8,058 nt of DNA from Verrucomicrobiia bacterium. Lineage in GTDB: Bacteria > Verrucomicrobiota > Verrucomicrobiia > Verrucomicrobiales > Akkermansiaceae. The notes beneath the pieces were generated by a model that saw only the letters and a program-made list of their open reading frames with translations, searched no databases and had not been told where the DNA came from. Shown piece after piece: positions 1 through 6,847 of this stretch. A program made the translations under genes and the position numbers. The stretch is taken from contig CANHKJ010000130.1 of assembly GCA_947460915.1 (NCBI GenBank), forward strand, positions 1-8,058. Direction: 5' to 3'. Positions within the stretch are counted from its first letter, which is position 1, and each line of letters begins with the position of its first letter.

Positions 1-797
1 AGTGCGGCGGCTTCTTTGCGCGACTTTTCCAGACCGACGATGGCGGGGTAGGTGGCCTTGGCGACGTTGGCATCTTTGCCTGCGGTTTTGCCGAGGACTT
101 CGGTGCTTTGGGTGACGTCGAGGATGTCGTCGATGATTTGAAAGGCGAGGCCGAGGCATTGGCCGAAGGTGCTGAGTGCCTCCAGCTTGGCGGGTGTGGC
201 ATTGACGGCCATGGCACCGAGTCGCAGTGAGGTGGTGAGTAGGGCGGCAGTTTTGGCTTTGTGGATGAGTATGAGCTGGGCTTTGCTGAGATCCTTGCCT
301 TCGCCTTCGAGATCCATGACTTGTCCGCCGATGAGGTGGCGGCTGCCACTGGTGAGGGCGAGTTCTTTGATGAAGGAATCGGCTTTGTAGCGTGGTGTGC
401 CGGGGGTTTGGGCGAGGATGAGAAATGCCTCGGTGAGTAGCGCATCGCCGCAGAGCACGGCCATGCCATCGCCAAAAACCTTGTGGCAGGTGGGGCGGCC
501 ACGGCGTAGGTCGTCGTCGTCCATGCAGGGGAGGTCATCGTGGACCAGCGAATACGTATGCAGCACTTCGACGGCACAAGCGGCGGCCATGGCTTTCTCC
601 GGATCACCACCGCAGGCCTCGGCGGCAGCGAGGCAAAGGATCGGGCGCAGGCGTTTTCCTCCGGCAAAGACTGAGTAGCGCATGGCCTTGTGAATCGTCT
701 GGGGCGCGATTTTCTCGGCGGGGAGAAATTTGTCCAATGCGCGATCGACCTCGGCCGCAGTGGTCTTGAGATATTTCGTGAATTCGGCAGTGGCCAT
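1..797 (-). CDS. ispA: Short-chain polyprenyl diphosphate synthase, probably farnesyl diphosphate synthase (partial, 3' end cut)
   Basis: Condenses isopentenyl diphosphate with allylic diphosphates to make farnesyl (or geranylgeranyl) diphosphate, the cytoplasmic precursor of quinones, undecaprenyl carrier and other isoprenoids. Reading from the ATG at 797, 265 residues are visible. The substrate-binding GGKRLRP is at about 46-52. The first aspartate-rich motif, HDDLPCMDDDDLRRG, is at 86-100, the GGQ-MD segment at 157-162, and the second aspartate-rich motif, QIIDDILD, at 220-227. The DDLPCMD spacing is that of bacterial type II enzymes. Tyr82 and Ser83 just before the first motif match E. 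coli IspA and favour a farnesyl product, but chain length cannot be settled from sequence. The family is usually about 290-300 residues, so some 30 C-terminal residues lie beyond base 1. The gene starts 10 bases after asd on the same strand, so the two are probably cotranscribed. No Shine-Dalgarno sequence is seen. The family is secure; the exact product is less so. Confidence 0.93.
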   Translation of the reverse strand, partial: MATAEFTKYLKTTAAEVDRALDKFLPAEKIAPQTIHKAMRYSVFAGGKRLRPILCLAAAEACGGDPEKAMAAACAVEVLHTYSLVHDDLPCMDDDDLRRGRPTCHKVFGDGMAVLCGDALLTEAFLILAQTPGTPRYKADSFIKELALTSGSRHLIGGQVMDLEGEGKDLSKAQLILIHKAKTAALLTTSLRLGAMAVNATPAKLEALSTFGQCLGLAFQIIDDILDVTQSTEVLGKTAGKDANVAKATYPAIVGLEKSRKEAAA

Positions 798-807
798 ACT
801 CGTTTTG

Positions 808-1809
808 TTAGAGGATTTCGGCAATTTGCACGGCGTTGAGTGCGGCACCTTTGCGGACTTGGTCGCCTACGACCCAGAGATCGAGCGCGTTTTCCAGCAC
901 GAGGTTTTGGCGGATGCGGCCGACGCGGCAATCGTCCTGGCCAGTGGTGTCGAGAGGCACGGGGAAAATGCCGTTGGCTGGATCGTCACAGAGTTGGATG
1001 CCTTTTTTGCCCGCGTAGGCTGCTCGTGCGGCTTCAGGGGTGATCGGCTTGTCAAAAACGGCAGTGATCGATACCGAATGCGAGCGATAAACGGGAACGC
1101 GCACGCAGGTGCAGGAAACTTTGAGCTGGGGGAGGTCCAGGATTTTTCGACCTTCGTGCAGCATTTTCAATTCCTCCTTGGTGTAGCCGTTTTCGGTGAA
1201 GACATCGACTTGGGGGATGACGTTGAAGGCGATTTGGCGCGAATAGACTTTTTGCTCCAAAGGCAGGCCGTGAGTGATGGCGTGGACTTGCTGTTCGAGC
1301 TCGGCGATGCCTTGGGCTCCGCTGCCGGAAACGGCTTGGTAGGAGGAGGCGATGATGGATTTCAGGCCAAATGCTTCATGCAGTGGGGCCAGCGCCATCA
1401 AGGAAATGATGGTGGTGCAGTTCGGATTGGCGATGATGTTTTTCGGGTGATTGCGAGCGGCGGCGGGATTGATCTCGGGCACGACGAGCGGCACTCCTTC
1501 ATCCATGCGGAAGGCCGATGAGTTATCGATGACCACGCATCCAGCTGCGGCGGCGGAGGGTCCGAATTCTTTGGAAATCGAGCCACCAGCGCTAAACAGC
1601 GCGATGTCGATGCCGGCGAAGCTATCGTGCGTGAGTTCTTGCACTGCGATCTCTTCACCGCGAAATGGAAAGGTTTTTCCCACCGAGCGTTTCGAGGCCA
1701 ATAGCGTGAGTTTGCCGATGGGGAAATTTCTTTCCTCTAGGCAGAGACGCATTTCTTCACCAACGGCACCGGTGGCGCCAACGATCGCTACATGTTTCAA
1801 TTCACTCAT
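808..1809 (-). CDS. asd: Aspartate-semialdehyde dehydrogenase
   Basis: Reduces aspartyl-4-phosphate to aspartate semialdehyde with NADPH, the branch step to lysine, diaminopimelate (cell wall), threonine and methionine. The product is 333 residues, normal for the family. The N-terminal nucleotide-binding loop GATGAVG is at 11-17. The phosphate-site segment NSSAFRM is at 96-102. The catalytic cysteine is Cys131 in NPNCTTI. The conserved GSGAQG is at 162-167, and the substrate-binding/catalytic region RVPVYRSH has His244. GYTKEELKM at 208-216 is also typical. The ATG at 1809 is chosen because the Rossmann strand begins five residues later. The frame stays open upstream to a TTG at 1875, but those 22 residues have no family counterpart. 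Transcription is divergent from pstS. ispA follows after 10 bases, so an asd-ispA unit is likely. No Shine-Dalgarno sequence precedes the start. Confidence 0.96.
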   Translation of the reverse strand: MSELKHVAIVGATGAVGEEMRLCLEERNFPIGKLTLLASKRSVGKTFPFRGEEIAVQELTHDSFAGIDIALFSAGGSISKEFGPSAAAAGCVVIDNSSAFRMDEGVPLVVPEINPAAARNHPKNIIANPNCTTIISLMALAPLHEAFGLKSIIASSYQAVSGSGAQGIAELEQQVHAITHGLPLEQKVYSRQIAFNVIPQVDVFTENGYTKEELKMLHEGRKILDLPQLKVSCTCVRVPVYRSHSVSITAVFDKPITPEAARAAYAGKKGIQLCDDPANGIFPVPLDTTGQDDCRVGRIRQNLVLENALDLWVVGDQVRKGAALNAVQIAEIL

Positions 1810-1912
1810 AGACTGTGGGTCAAAGGAAGGTGCAGAATAACGAGTTTTGATCAACTGGCAAATGAATTGCGGCAAAAGTTTGACAGTTGGTGTTTGCTGA
1901 AATTACCTACCT

Positions 1913-1941
1913 ACAGTATTGAGAATAGTATAATGTGACAA
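1913..1941 (-). promoter_or_regulatory. Possible asd promoter overlapping the operator
   Basis: On the minus strand, TTGTCA (1941-1936, five of six to the -35 consensus) and TACTGT (1918-1913, three of six to the -10) are 17 bases apart. The -35 lies inside the palindrome at 1934-1951, so a protein bound there could also affect asd. TATACT (1932-1927) is an alternative -10 but has no good -35. This is a weak call from motif likeness only. Confidence 0.22.
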
Positions 1942-1951
1942 ACTCGTCACA
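1934..1951. promoter_or_regulatory. Candidate Pho-type operator upstream of pstS
   Basis: A perfect inverted repeat, TGTGAC-AAACTC-GTCACA. The same element recurs before pstC at 2923-2940 with only the inner spacer changed (AATTTC). Read as tandem units it is TGTGACAAACT followed by CGTCACACAGG, an 11-base step like that of PhoB boxes. Recurrence before two pst transcription units, and nowhere else noticed in the window, suggests a regulator binding site. PhoB is the obvious candidate regulator, but the match to the E. coli Pho box (CTGTCATA repeats) is only partial. It lies 9 bases upstream of a possible -35 element. Confidence 0.6.
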
Positions 1952-1960
1952 CAGGTTCAT

Positions 1961-1988
1961 TTGGCAATGTGTCTCAATGCGGTTTATT
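1961..1988 (+). promoter_or_regulatory. Candidate pstS promoter
   Basis: TTGGCA (1961-1966, five of six matches to the -35 consensus) is followed after 16 bases by TTTATT (1983-1988, four of six to the -10). It sits 9 bases downstream of the palindrome, the same arrangement as at pstC. Transcription would start near 1995, giving a leader of about 55 bases. The weak -10 would suit an activator-dependent promoter. The TATAAT at 1929-1934 is an alternative -10 and would place the palindrome across the transcript start. Confidence 0.35.
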
Positions 1989-2049
1989 CAATCCTCGTGC
2001 CTGCTGAGCAGTCACTCCCCAAGATAAACTACAACAAGACTCGATTGAC

Positions 2050-2853
2050 ATGAAAACCATGCAAAACATCATTCTCGCCGCTGTGCTTACCGCTGTGGCA
2101 TCCGCTCAAACGATCAGCCTCAAGGGCAGTGACACCTTGGGTGCCAAGTTGATTCCTCAGATGGCGGAAAAATACAAAGCCGACGGCCATGCGGACGTGA
2201 AGTTCGAGATCGCTGCCGAGGGTTCCTCTACCGCTTTCCCTGCTCTTGCGAATGGAACGGCTCACATCGGCATGTCCTCTCGCAAAATCAAGGAGGAGGA
2301 AACGACCGAGTGCAAGACCAAGGGCATCACGCTCCAAGAGCACATCGTTTGCTATGACATGCTCAGCGTGATCGTGAACAAAAACAGCCCCGTGGCGAAT
2401 CTCACAAAAGCTCAAGTGGCAAAAATTTTCACCGGCCAAGTCAAGGATTGGGCGGAAATCGGCGGCACTCCTGGACCGATCTCGATCTACACCCGCAATA
2501 CTTCATCTGGAACCTACAAAGACTGGCAGAAACTGGCTATGGATGGTCGCGACTACCCAGCAAGCTCACTGAAAATGGCAGGCAATGAGCAAATCGCTCA
2601 AGAAGTGGCCAAGAACAAAGGCGGCATCGGTTACGTCGGTCTGGCCTACTCGAAAACTCGTGGTGTGAAAGCCATTAGCATTGATAATGTTGCACCAGTG
2701 GCGGAGAACAAGAAAACCTACGCCTATTCCCGTGAGTGTTTCTTGTATGTTCCAGAAAACTCCAGCGCCGAGGTGAAATCGTTCATCGAATTCGTTCACT
2801 CCGAGCCTGCTCAAAAAATCGTTGATACCACTGGATTCATCCACGCGAAATAA
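2050..2853 (+). CDS. pstS: Periplasmic phosphate-binding protein of the Pst ABC transporter
   Basis: Captures inorganic phosphate outside the inner membrane and delivers it to PstC-PstA. The product is 267 residues. It begins with a Sec signal peptide: Lys2, a hydrophobic core at about 7-17, and a likely cleavage after VASA, before Gln20. There is no lipobox cysteine, so the protein is probably soluble. The mature part has the PBP-like phosphate-binding fold signatures: KGSDTLG at 25-31, EGSSTAF at 57-63, SSRKIK at 76-81, Asp103 in the HIVCYDML strand, and the ligand loop YTRNTSSGTY at 147-156. It is shorter than E. coli PstS (about 346 residues) but typical of the shorter PstS-like proteins. 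The ATG at 2050 gives a complete signal peptide; the ATG at 2059 would remove its only N-terminal lysine. It lies upstream of pstC but is separated from it by a terminator and a second operator. No Shine-Dalgarno sequence is seen. Confidence 0.93.
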   Translation: MKTMQNIILAAVLTAVASAQTISLKGSDTLGAKLIPQMAEKYKADGHADVKFEIAAEGSSTAFPALANGTAHIGMSSRKIKEEETTECKTKGITLQEHIVCYDMLSVIVNKNSPVANLTKAQVAKIFTGQVKDWAEIGGTPGPISIYTRNTSSGTYKDWQKLAMDGRDYPASSLKMAGNEQIAQEVAKNKGGIGYVGLAYSKTRGVKAISIDNVAPVAENKKTYAYSRECFLYVPENSSAEVKSFIEFVHSEPAQKIVDTTGFIHAK

Positions 2854-2876
2854 CTCCCATCATTTTTTTACTCAAG

Positions 2877-2908
2877 CACCGCAGCTTTTTTCGCTGCGGT
2901 GTTTTTTT
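2877..2908 (+). terminator. Rho-independent terminator after pstS
   Basis: A perfect 9-base-pair stem, CACCGCAGC (2877-2885) with GCTGCGGTG (2893-2901), a 7-base T-rich loop, and a run of seven T (2902-2908). It starts 23 bases after the pstS stop codon. It should end or reduce transcription from pstS, allowing more binding protein than permease. There is no matching A-run upstream, so it appears to act on the plus strand only. Confidence 0.92.
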
Positions 2909-2922
2909 ACGCGTAGATCAAA

Positions 2923-2953
2923 TGTGACAATTTCGTCACATTGACGTCACATT
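2923..2953. promoter_or_regulatory. Candidate Pho-type operator upstream of pstC, three half-sites
   Basis: Contains the inverted repeat TGTGAC-AATTTC-GTCACA (2923-2940), matching the element before pstS, plus a further GTCACA at 2946-2951. CGTCACATT occurs at 2934-2942 and again at 2945-2953, an exact 11-base tandem step. With the first unit, TGTGACAATTT, this gives three consecutive 11-base units. PhoB-family regulators bind 11-base tandem repeats, which supports a Pho-box reading. An 8-base palindrome, TGACGTCA, spans 2942-2949. It lies directly upstream of a possible pstC promoter and after the pstS terminator. Confidence 0.62.
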
Positions 2954-2959
2954 CTGGGA

Positions 2960-2987
2960 TTGTGCTGTGGCGCGCAATTTTTAGACT
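2960..2987 (+). promoter_or_regulatory. Candidate pstC-pstA-pstB promoter
   Basis: TTGTGC (2960-2965) and TAGACT (2982-2987, four of six to the -10 consensus) are 16 bases apart. The -35 starts 8 bases after the last GTCACA half-site, almost the same geometry as before pstS. The predicted transcript would start near 2994 and leave a leader of about 38 bases. Both hexamers are weak, as expected if an activator is needed. Confidence 0.35.
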
Positions 2988-3031
2988 GCCCGCGCCTCTG
3001 GTGCGTTTCTTTTCATCTACCGCTCGATTTC

Positions 3032-4930
3032 ATGCCAAAAAACTCCACACCGACAGCTCCCTCGGCCTTTTCCCGCAAGGGATTCTCGTTTGATCGGATC
3101 TTCAAGTATTTCTTCGCTTCGAACGCAGGCCTCACCATCGTGATCTTGCTGCTGATCATCGGCTTCCTGCTCAAGGAAGGCTTGGGCTTTTTCCCAGGAT
3201 ACCAACGTGAATTGCAAATTTACCGCATCACGGGGATGGAATACATCGACATTTCGCGGAAAAATCTCACCTCTCATGAGCAACTAACCTCGGTGATGAA
3301 TCGTGCGTATTTCGCCGAAATCAATGGACTCGCCGATCGGGAATTGCAGCGTTCCACCGAATCCTCCGCATTGATTTCTCACATCGATGACTTCACTGCC
3401 AGCGCGCGTGACCAATACTTCGAAACCATCGAGGACGCCAATCCAGCTCCTGCTTTGATCGAGAGTGCCAAGCAAAAGTATGCCGCATTGTTGCCGCTGG
3501 CGATGAAAGATTTGCCACTCACTCCGCATTTGAGTGCCGGAGAGCGCCAGCAGATCATCGATGCCATGTTGGCTCGTCCGATTGATAATGAAGACACGCC
3601 AGAATTGGTCAATCAACTCGCGACTGAATATGCGACAGTGCGTGCGAAGTTTGCCACGCCGTTGGAGCCGATGCGAGCTGCGATCGATGAATTTGAAGCC
3701 CTCGGAGCTGATCTCAGCACCAGTGTGAGTGATATGTCTTCCAGTGTGCAGGTGATCAAAGAAGAGTTAAATACAGCTGATATCATTGAACGTGATCGCA
3801 AAACACTTATCGCCGCTGCGGAGTCAGCAAAAACTCCCGAAGAGCGAGCTCGTCTGATGGCGGAAGCTCAGACTGCTATCTCCACAGTGCCCGACACTGC
3901 TACTCCGCTCAAAGAGTTACTCTCAGGGCGTGAGGACGGCCAAGAAATGCACCGCAGCATGCATGAGAAAATCACTGACTGGAGCGGCAAAGCCAGTATT
4001 GCTTTGACACAACCTGAAGCGCAACGGCTTTATCAGGTCGTCGAAAAAACATTGCCAGTATATTTAAACGAATTGGCCGCCACACCCAAAGCTCTCGCAG
4101 CATGGGATGCGGAGAAGCCTGTGAAGCTTGGCACGGCAATTTCCTCCTTTCTCACCGGAAAAAATTGGATCACTGGTGGAGAATGGCAGGATTTCTATGG
4201 GATATTGCCGCTGTTTGTTGGCTCCTTGATGATCGCAATTGTCGCCTTGATTTTGGCGGTTCCTGCGGGCATTGGTGCAGCTATTTACACCAATCAATTC
4301 GCCTCGGAGCGCGAGCAAAAAATCATCAAGCCCGTGATCGAATTCATCCAAGCGATTCCTTCCGTTGTGCTCGGATTCATCGGAATTTTTGTGTTAGGAA
4401 ATGCTTTGCGTGAACTTTCGACCTCGCCTTCGCTAAGTTGGTTCCCCGGATTTCCGATGGACGAACGACTCAATATTTTCACCGCAGGCTGCTTGCTGGC
4501 GCTCATGAGTATCCCGACAATTTTTTCTCTCGCAGAAGACGCGATCAACAACGTCCCAGGAGCCTATTCTGAGGCATCGGAAGCACTGGGAGCCTCCAAG
4601 CTACAAACGACCTTTCGGGTGGTCGTGCCTGCTGCATTTTCGGGCATCCTTGCCGCGGTTTTGTTAGGTTTTGGTCGAGTGATTGGCGAGACGATGGTAG
4701 TGCTTCTCGTTGCGGGCAATCGCATCAAAATTCCCGACTTCTCGGCGGGCATCGGAGCCTTTTTCCAGCCCGCTCACACGATGACAGGTATCATTGCTCA
4801 AGAGCTTGGCGAAGTGCCACTCGGTAGCGTTCACTATCGTGCGCTCTTTGTGGTCGGCATTTTGCTTTTCACGATTGTTCTCGGCATCAATGCCTTGGCT
4901 CATCGCTTCACCCGCAACATGAAACATTAA
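3032..4930 (+). CDS. pstC: Phosphate ABC transporter permease PstC with large periplasmic insertion
   Basis: One of the two inner-membrane channel subunits for phosphate import, pairing with PstA and driven by PstB. From the ATG at 3032 the product is 632 residues, about twice the usual 300-320. A basic N terminus is followed by helix 1 (about 32-47). A hydrophilic, helix-rich stretch of roughly 310 residues (about 58-370) follows, with no recognised domain. The normal PstC core then resumes with SSFLTGKNW at about 371 and helix 2 at about 394-415. The ATPase-contacting EAA loop begins EASEALGAS at 514-522, and GRVIGET and several more helices follow. Positive charges before helix 1 place the insertion in the periplasm. 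The frame extends upstream to a TTG at 2960, but this lies in the predicted promoter and adds 24 cysteine-rich residues without a family match, so the ATG is preferred. pstA starts 6 bases after its stop. Confidence 0.92.
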   Translation: MPKNSTPTAPSAFSRKGFSFDRIFKYFFASNAGLTIVILLLIIGFLLKEGLGFFPGYQRELQIYRITGMEYIDISRKNLTSHEQLTSVMNRAYFAEINGLADRELQRSTESSALISHIDDFTASARDQYFETIEDANPAPALIESAKQKYAALLPLAMKDLPLTPHLSAGERQQIIDAMLARPIDNEDTPELVNQLATEYATVRAKFATPLEPMRAAIDEFEALGADLSTSVSDMSSSVQVIKEELNTADIIERDRKTLIAAAESAKTPEERARLMAEAQTAISTVPDTATPLKELLSGREDGQEMHRSMHEKITDWSGKASIALTQPEAQRLYQVVEKTLPVYLNELAATPKALAAWDAEKPVKLGTAISSFLTGKNWITGGEWQDFYGILPLFVGSLMIAIVALILAVPAGIGAAIYTNQFASEREQKIIKPVIEFIQAIPSVVLGFIGIFVLGNALRELSTSPSLSWFPGFPMDERLNIFTAGCLLALMSIPTIFSLAEDAINNVPGAYSEASEALGASKLQTTFRVVVPAAFSGILAAVLLGFGRVIGETMVVLLVAGNRIKIPDFSAGIGAFFQPAHTMTGIIAQELGEVPLGSVHYRALFVVGILLFTIVLGINALAHRFTRNMKH

Positions 4931-4936
4931 GCGTCC

Positions 4937-6073
4937 ATGATCTCCGAAGAAACTCTCATCCGAAAATCCGGCAAGGAAGGCAAACGTGGCAAAGTCTTCG
5001 ATCGCCTCGTGCGCTCAGCGTTTGCGGGCATCACCTATGCCATCGTGCTCGTAGCCTTGCTGCTGTTTGGCAAAATCGTCAAAGACGGCGCGCCAACTTT
5101 GTTCACCTCAGAGGCACCGTTCATCAACGTTTCTTTTTTGCTCGATAAAAACGAGACACTTCACGTGTTCGATGACGCGCAAGGCGTGCGTCACAAATTA
5201 CCCGCGTCGAAGTATGCCGAGTTCATCAAACAGAATGGTGAGGACTCGATCTACAATCACCACAGCTTTTCGTATTCGGGTGGTGGTATCGTTGGGCCGA
5301 TTGTGGGTACGCTGCTGCTTACTGTAGGCTCGATTTTGTTAGCTTTATTCTTCGGGGTGAGTGCTGCGATTTATTTGTCCGAGTATGCCAAAGAAAGTCC
5401 GTTCATTCATGCGGTGCGACTGGCAATTCTCAATCTCGCAGGCGTGCCATCCATCGTCTTCGGCCTCTTCGGTTTCTCGGTTTTTGTGTTGGCCGTGCCC
5501 GTCATTACCGCTGATCCATCGTCGCGTTCGTTGCTCACGATTCCACTTTTCTTTGGCGATTACGTAATGAGTTTCCAAGGATGGAATTCTTCGTTGATGG
5601 CAGGATGTGCGACGCTCGCGTGTATGATTCTTCCGGTGATCATCACCGCATCCGAGGAGTCATTGAAAGCGGTGCCACAAGGTTTCCGCGATGCTTCCCT
5701 TGCACTGGGCGCTACTCGCTGGCAGACCATTCGCCGATGTGTGTTGCCCTATTCGATGCCGGGCATTCTCACATCTTCGCTTCTGGCGATCACTCGAGTT
5801 GCCGGGGAAACGGCGCCGATTATGTTCACGGCTGCGGTTGCCGCGAAAGATGATTTGCCATGGGAAGGTGCCGATGGTCCATTGGATGTTCTTTCGTCAC
5901 AAGTGCAAGCATTGCCCTATCACATCTACACCTTGGCCGCACGGATTCCGAACTCGGAATACACCCAACAGGCCCAGTATGGCTCGGTGTTTGTCTTCCT
6001 CCTTCTCGTCGCCATCCTCTCGATTAGTTCGATGGTCCTGCGTGCCAAAATGCGCGCGAAACTCAAATGGTAA
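4937..6073 (+). CDS. pstA: Phosphate ABC transporter permease PstA
   Basis: Second inner-membrane subunit of the Pst phosphate importer. The product is 378 residues, longer than the usual 280-300. A basic N terminus (residues 9-26) leads into helix 1 (about 28-46). An extra periplasmic segment of about 48 residues (66-113), rich in polar and charged residues, follows. Standard PstA sequence resumes at GGGIVGPIVGTLLLT (115 on), with YLSEYA and NLAGVPSIVFGLFG as family signatures. The EAA loop has RDASLALGA at 251-259, followed by GILTSSLLAITRVAGETAPIMF. A C-terminal helix ends in a basic tail. It is translated 6 bases after pstC and 15 bases before pstB, so the three are surely one transcript. 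There is no Shine-Dalgarno sequence, so ribosomes may reinitiate after pstC. Confidence 0.93.
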   Translation: MISEETLIRKSGKEGKRGKVFDRLVRSAFAGITYAIVLVALLLFGKIVKDGAPTLFTSEAPFINVSFLLDKNETLHVFDDAQGVRHKLPASKYAEFIKQNGEDSIYNHHSFSYSGGGIVGPIVGTLLLTVGSILLALFFGVSAAIYLSEYAKESPFIHAVRLAILNLAGVPSIVFGLFGFSVFVLAVPVITADPSSRSLLTIPLFFGDYVMSFQGWNSSLMAGCATLACMILPVIITASEESLKAVPQGFRDASLALGATRWQTIRRCVLPYSMPGILTSSLLAITRVAGETAPIMFTAAVAAKDDLPWEGADGPLDVLSSQVQALPYHIYTLAARIPNSEYTQQAQYGSVFVFLLLVAILSISSMVLRAKMRAKLKW

Positions 6074-6088
6074 ATTTTTTCTCTTCAC

Positions 6089-6847
6089 ATGAATCACGCG
6101 ATCCAGATTGAAAACCTGTGCTTTTCTTATGGCACCAAGCAGGCGCTTTTTGACGTAAACATGGACATCCCCGCCAACGAGGTCACTGCGCTCATTGGGC
6201 CCTCGGGCTGTGGAAAGTCGACTTTGCTGCGCTGCATCAACCGCATTAATGATCGCATTCCCGCTGCACGCGTGACGTCGGGAGCAGTCAAGATTCATGG
6301 CATCGACGTGATGCGCCGCGACATCGACTTGCTGCAACTGCGCCGCCACGTCGGCATGGTGTTCCAGAAATACAATCCCTTTGCGAAATCGATCTTCGAA
6401 AATGTCGCCTACAGCTCGCGCATTGCAGGCATCAAAGACAAGTCGGTGCTCGCAGATACGGTGGAAAAATCGCTGCGAGATGCGGCCTTGTGGGATGACG
6501 TGAAAGATCGTTTGCATGAAAGCGCCTTCGGCCTTTCGGGTGGTCAGCAGCAGCGATTGTGCATTGCTCGTGCGATCGCCAATCAACCGGAAATTTTGTT
6601 GATGGATGAACCCTGTGCGGCACTCGATCCTCTTGCGACATTGAAGATTGAGGAACTCATCCAGGACCTGAAGAAAAAATTCACCATCGTCATCGTCACG
6701 CACAACATGGCCCAAGCGAGTCGTTGCTCGGACAAAACGGCATTCATGTATCTGGGCAAATTGATCGAGTTTGATGATACCATGAGCATTTTCTCCAATC
6801 CGAAGGAAAAGCAAACGGAGCAATACATCAGCGGCTCATTTGGTTGA
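6089..6847 (+). CDS. pstB: Phosphate ABC transporter ATP-binding protein PstB
   Basis: Cytoplasmic ATPase that powers phosphate import through PstC-PstA. The product is 252 residues, the normal length, and all catalytic elements are present: Walker A GPSGCGKST at 37-45, Q-loop VFQKYNPF at 91-98, ABC signature LSGGQQQR at 149-156, Walker B ILLMDEP at 169-175, D-loop ALDP at 178-181, and the switch histidine in THNM at 204-207. NRIND at 51-55 and EPCAALDP at 174-181 are hallmarks of PstB among ABC ATPases. The Q-loop has KYNPF where many PstB proteins have KPTPF. The start lacks a Shine-Dalgarno sequence and is preceded by a pyrimidine-rich stretch. phoU, which often follows pstB, is absent here. 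Confidence 0.96.
   Translation: MNHAIQIENLCFSYGTKQALFDVNMDIPANEVTALIGPSGCGKSTLLRCINRINDRIPAARVTSGAVKIHGIDVMRRDIDLLQLRRHVGMVFQKYNPFAKSIFENVAYSSRIAGIKDKSVLADTVEKSLRDAALWDDVKDRLHESAFGLSGGQQQRLCIARAIANQPEILLMDEPCAALDPLATLKIEELIQDLKKKFTIVIVTHNMAQASRCSDKTAFMYLGKLIEFDDTMSIFSNPKEKQTEQYISGSFG

Larger units (their letters stand above)
1810..2049. promoter_or_regulatory. Divergent asd / pstS intergenic regulatory region
   Basis: These 240 bases separate the divergent starts of asd (minus) and pstS (plus) and contain no credible gene. They hold the TGTGAC-N6-GTCACA palindrome at 1934-1951 and a candidate pstS promoter just downstream of it. A perfect TATAAT lies at 1929-1934 on the plus strand, but no good -35 element precedes it. 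On the minus strand, TTGTCA (1941-1936) and TACTGT (1918-1913) with 17-base spacing are a possible asd promoter. No riboswitch or terminator is recognisable. The promoter assignments are inferences from motif likeness. Confidence 0.6.

Noticed and set aside
730..1521. A 263-codon plus-strand open frame across asd
   Set aside because: It is antisense to asd, which has all its catalytic motifs. Its translation has no recognisable domain and it reads as a mirror of asd codon structure.
1810..1875. TTG-initiated extension of Asd (22 residues)
   Set aside because: The ATG at 1809 gives the standard dehydrogenase N terminus; the extra residues have no counterpart in the family.
1878..1886. Single Pho-box-like half-site, CTGTCAAA on the minus strand
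   Set aside because: No second unit is found at an 11-base step, so a lone half-site is not supported.
1934..1951. CRP/FNR-type site because of TGTGA...TCACA
   Set aside because: CRP sites have six bases between TGTGA and TCACA; here there are eight. The pstC copy shows an 11-base tandem step that fits a PhoB-like regulator better.
2960..3031. TTG-initiated N-terminal extension of PstC (24 residues)
   Set aside because: It overlaps the predicted promoter, is Cys-rich and unlike PstC N termini, and an ATG follows at 3032 in front of a normal N terminus.
5897..6823. A 308-codon minus-strand open frame across the pstA end and pstB
   Set aside because: It is antisense to two well-supported genes. 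The protein is rich in His, Arg and Asp with no family features, as expected of a shadow frame.
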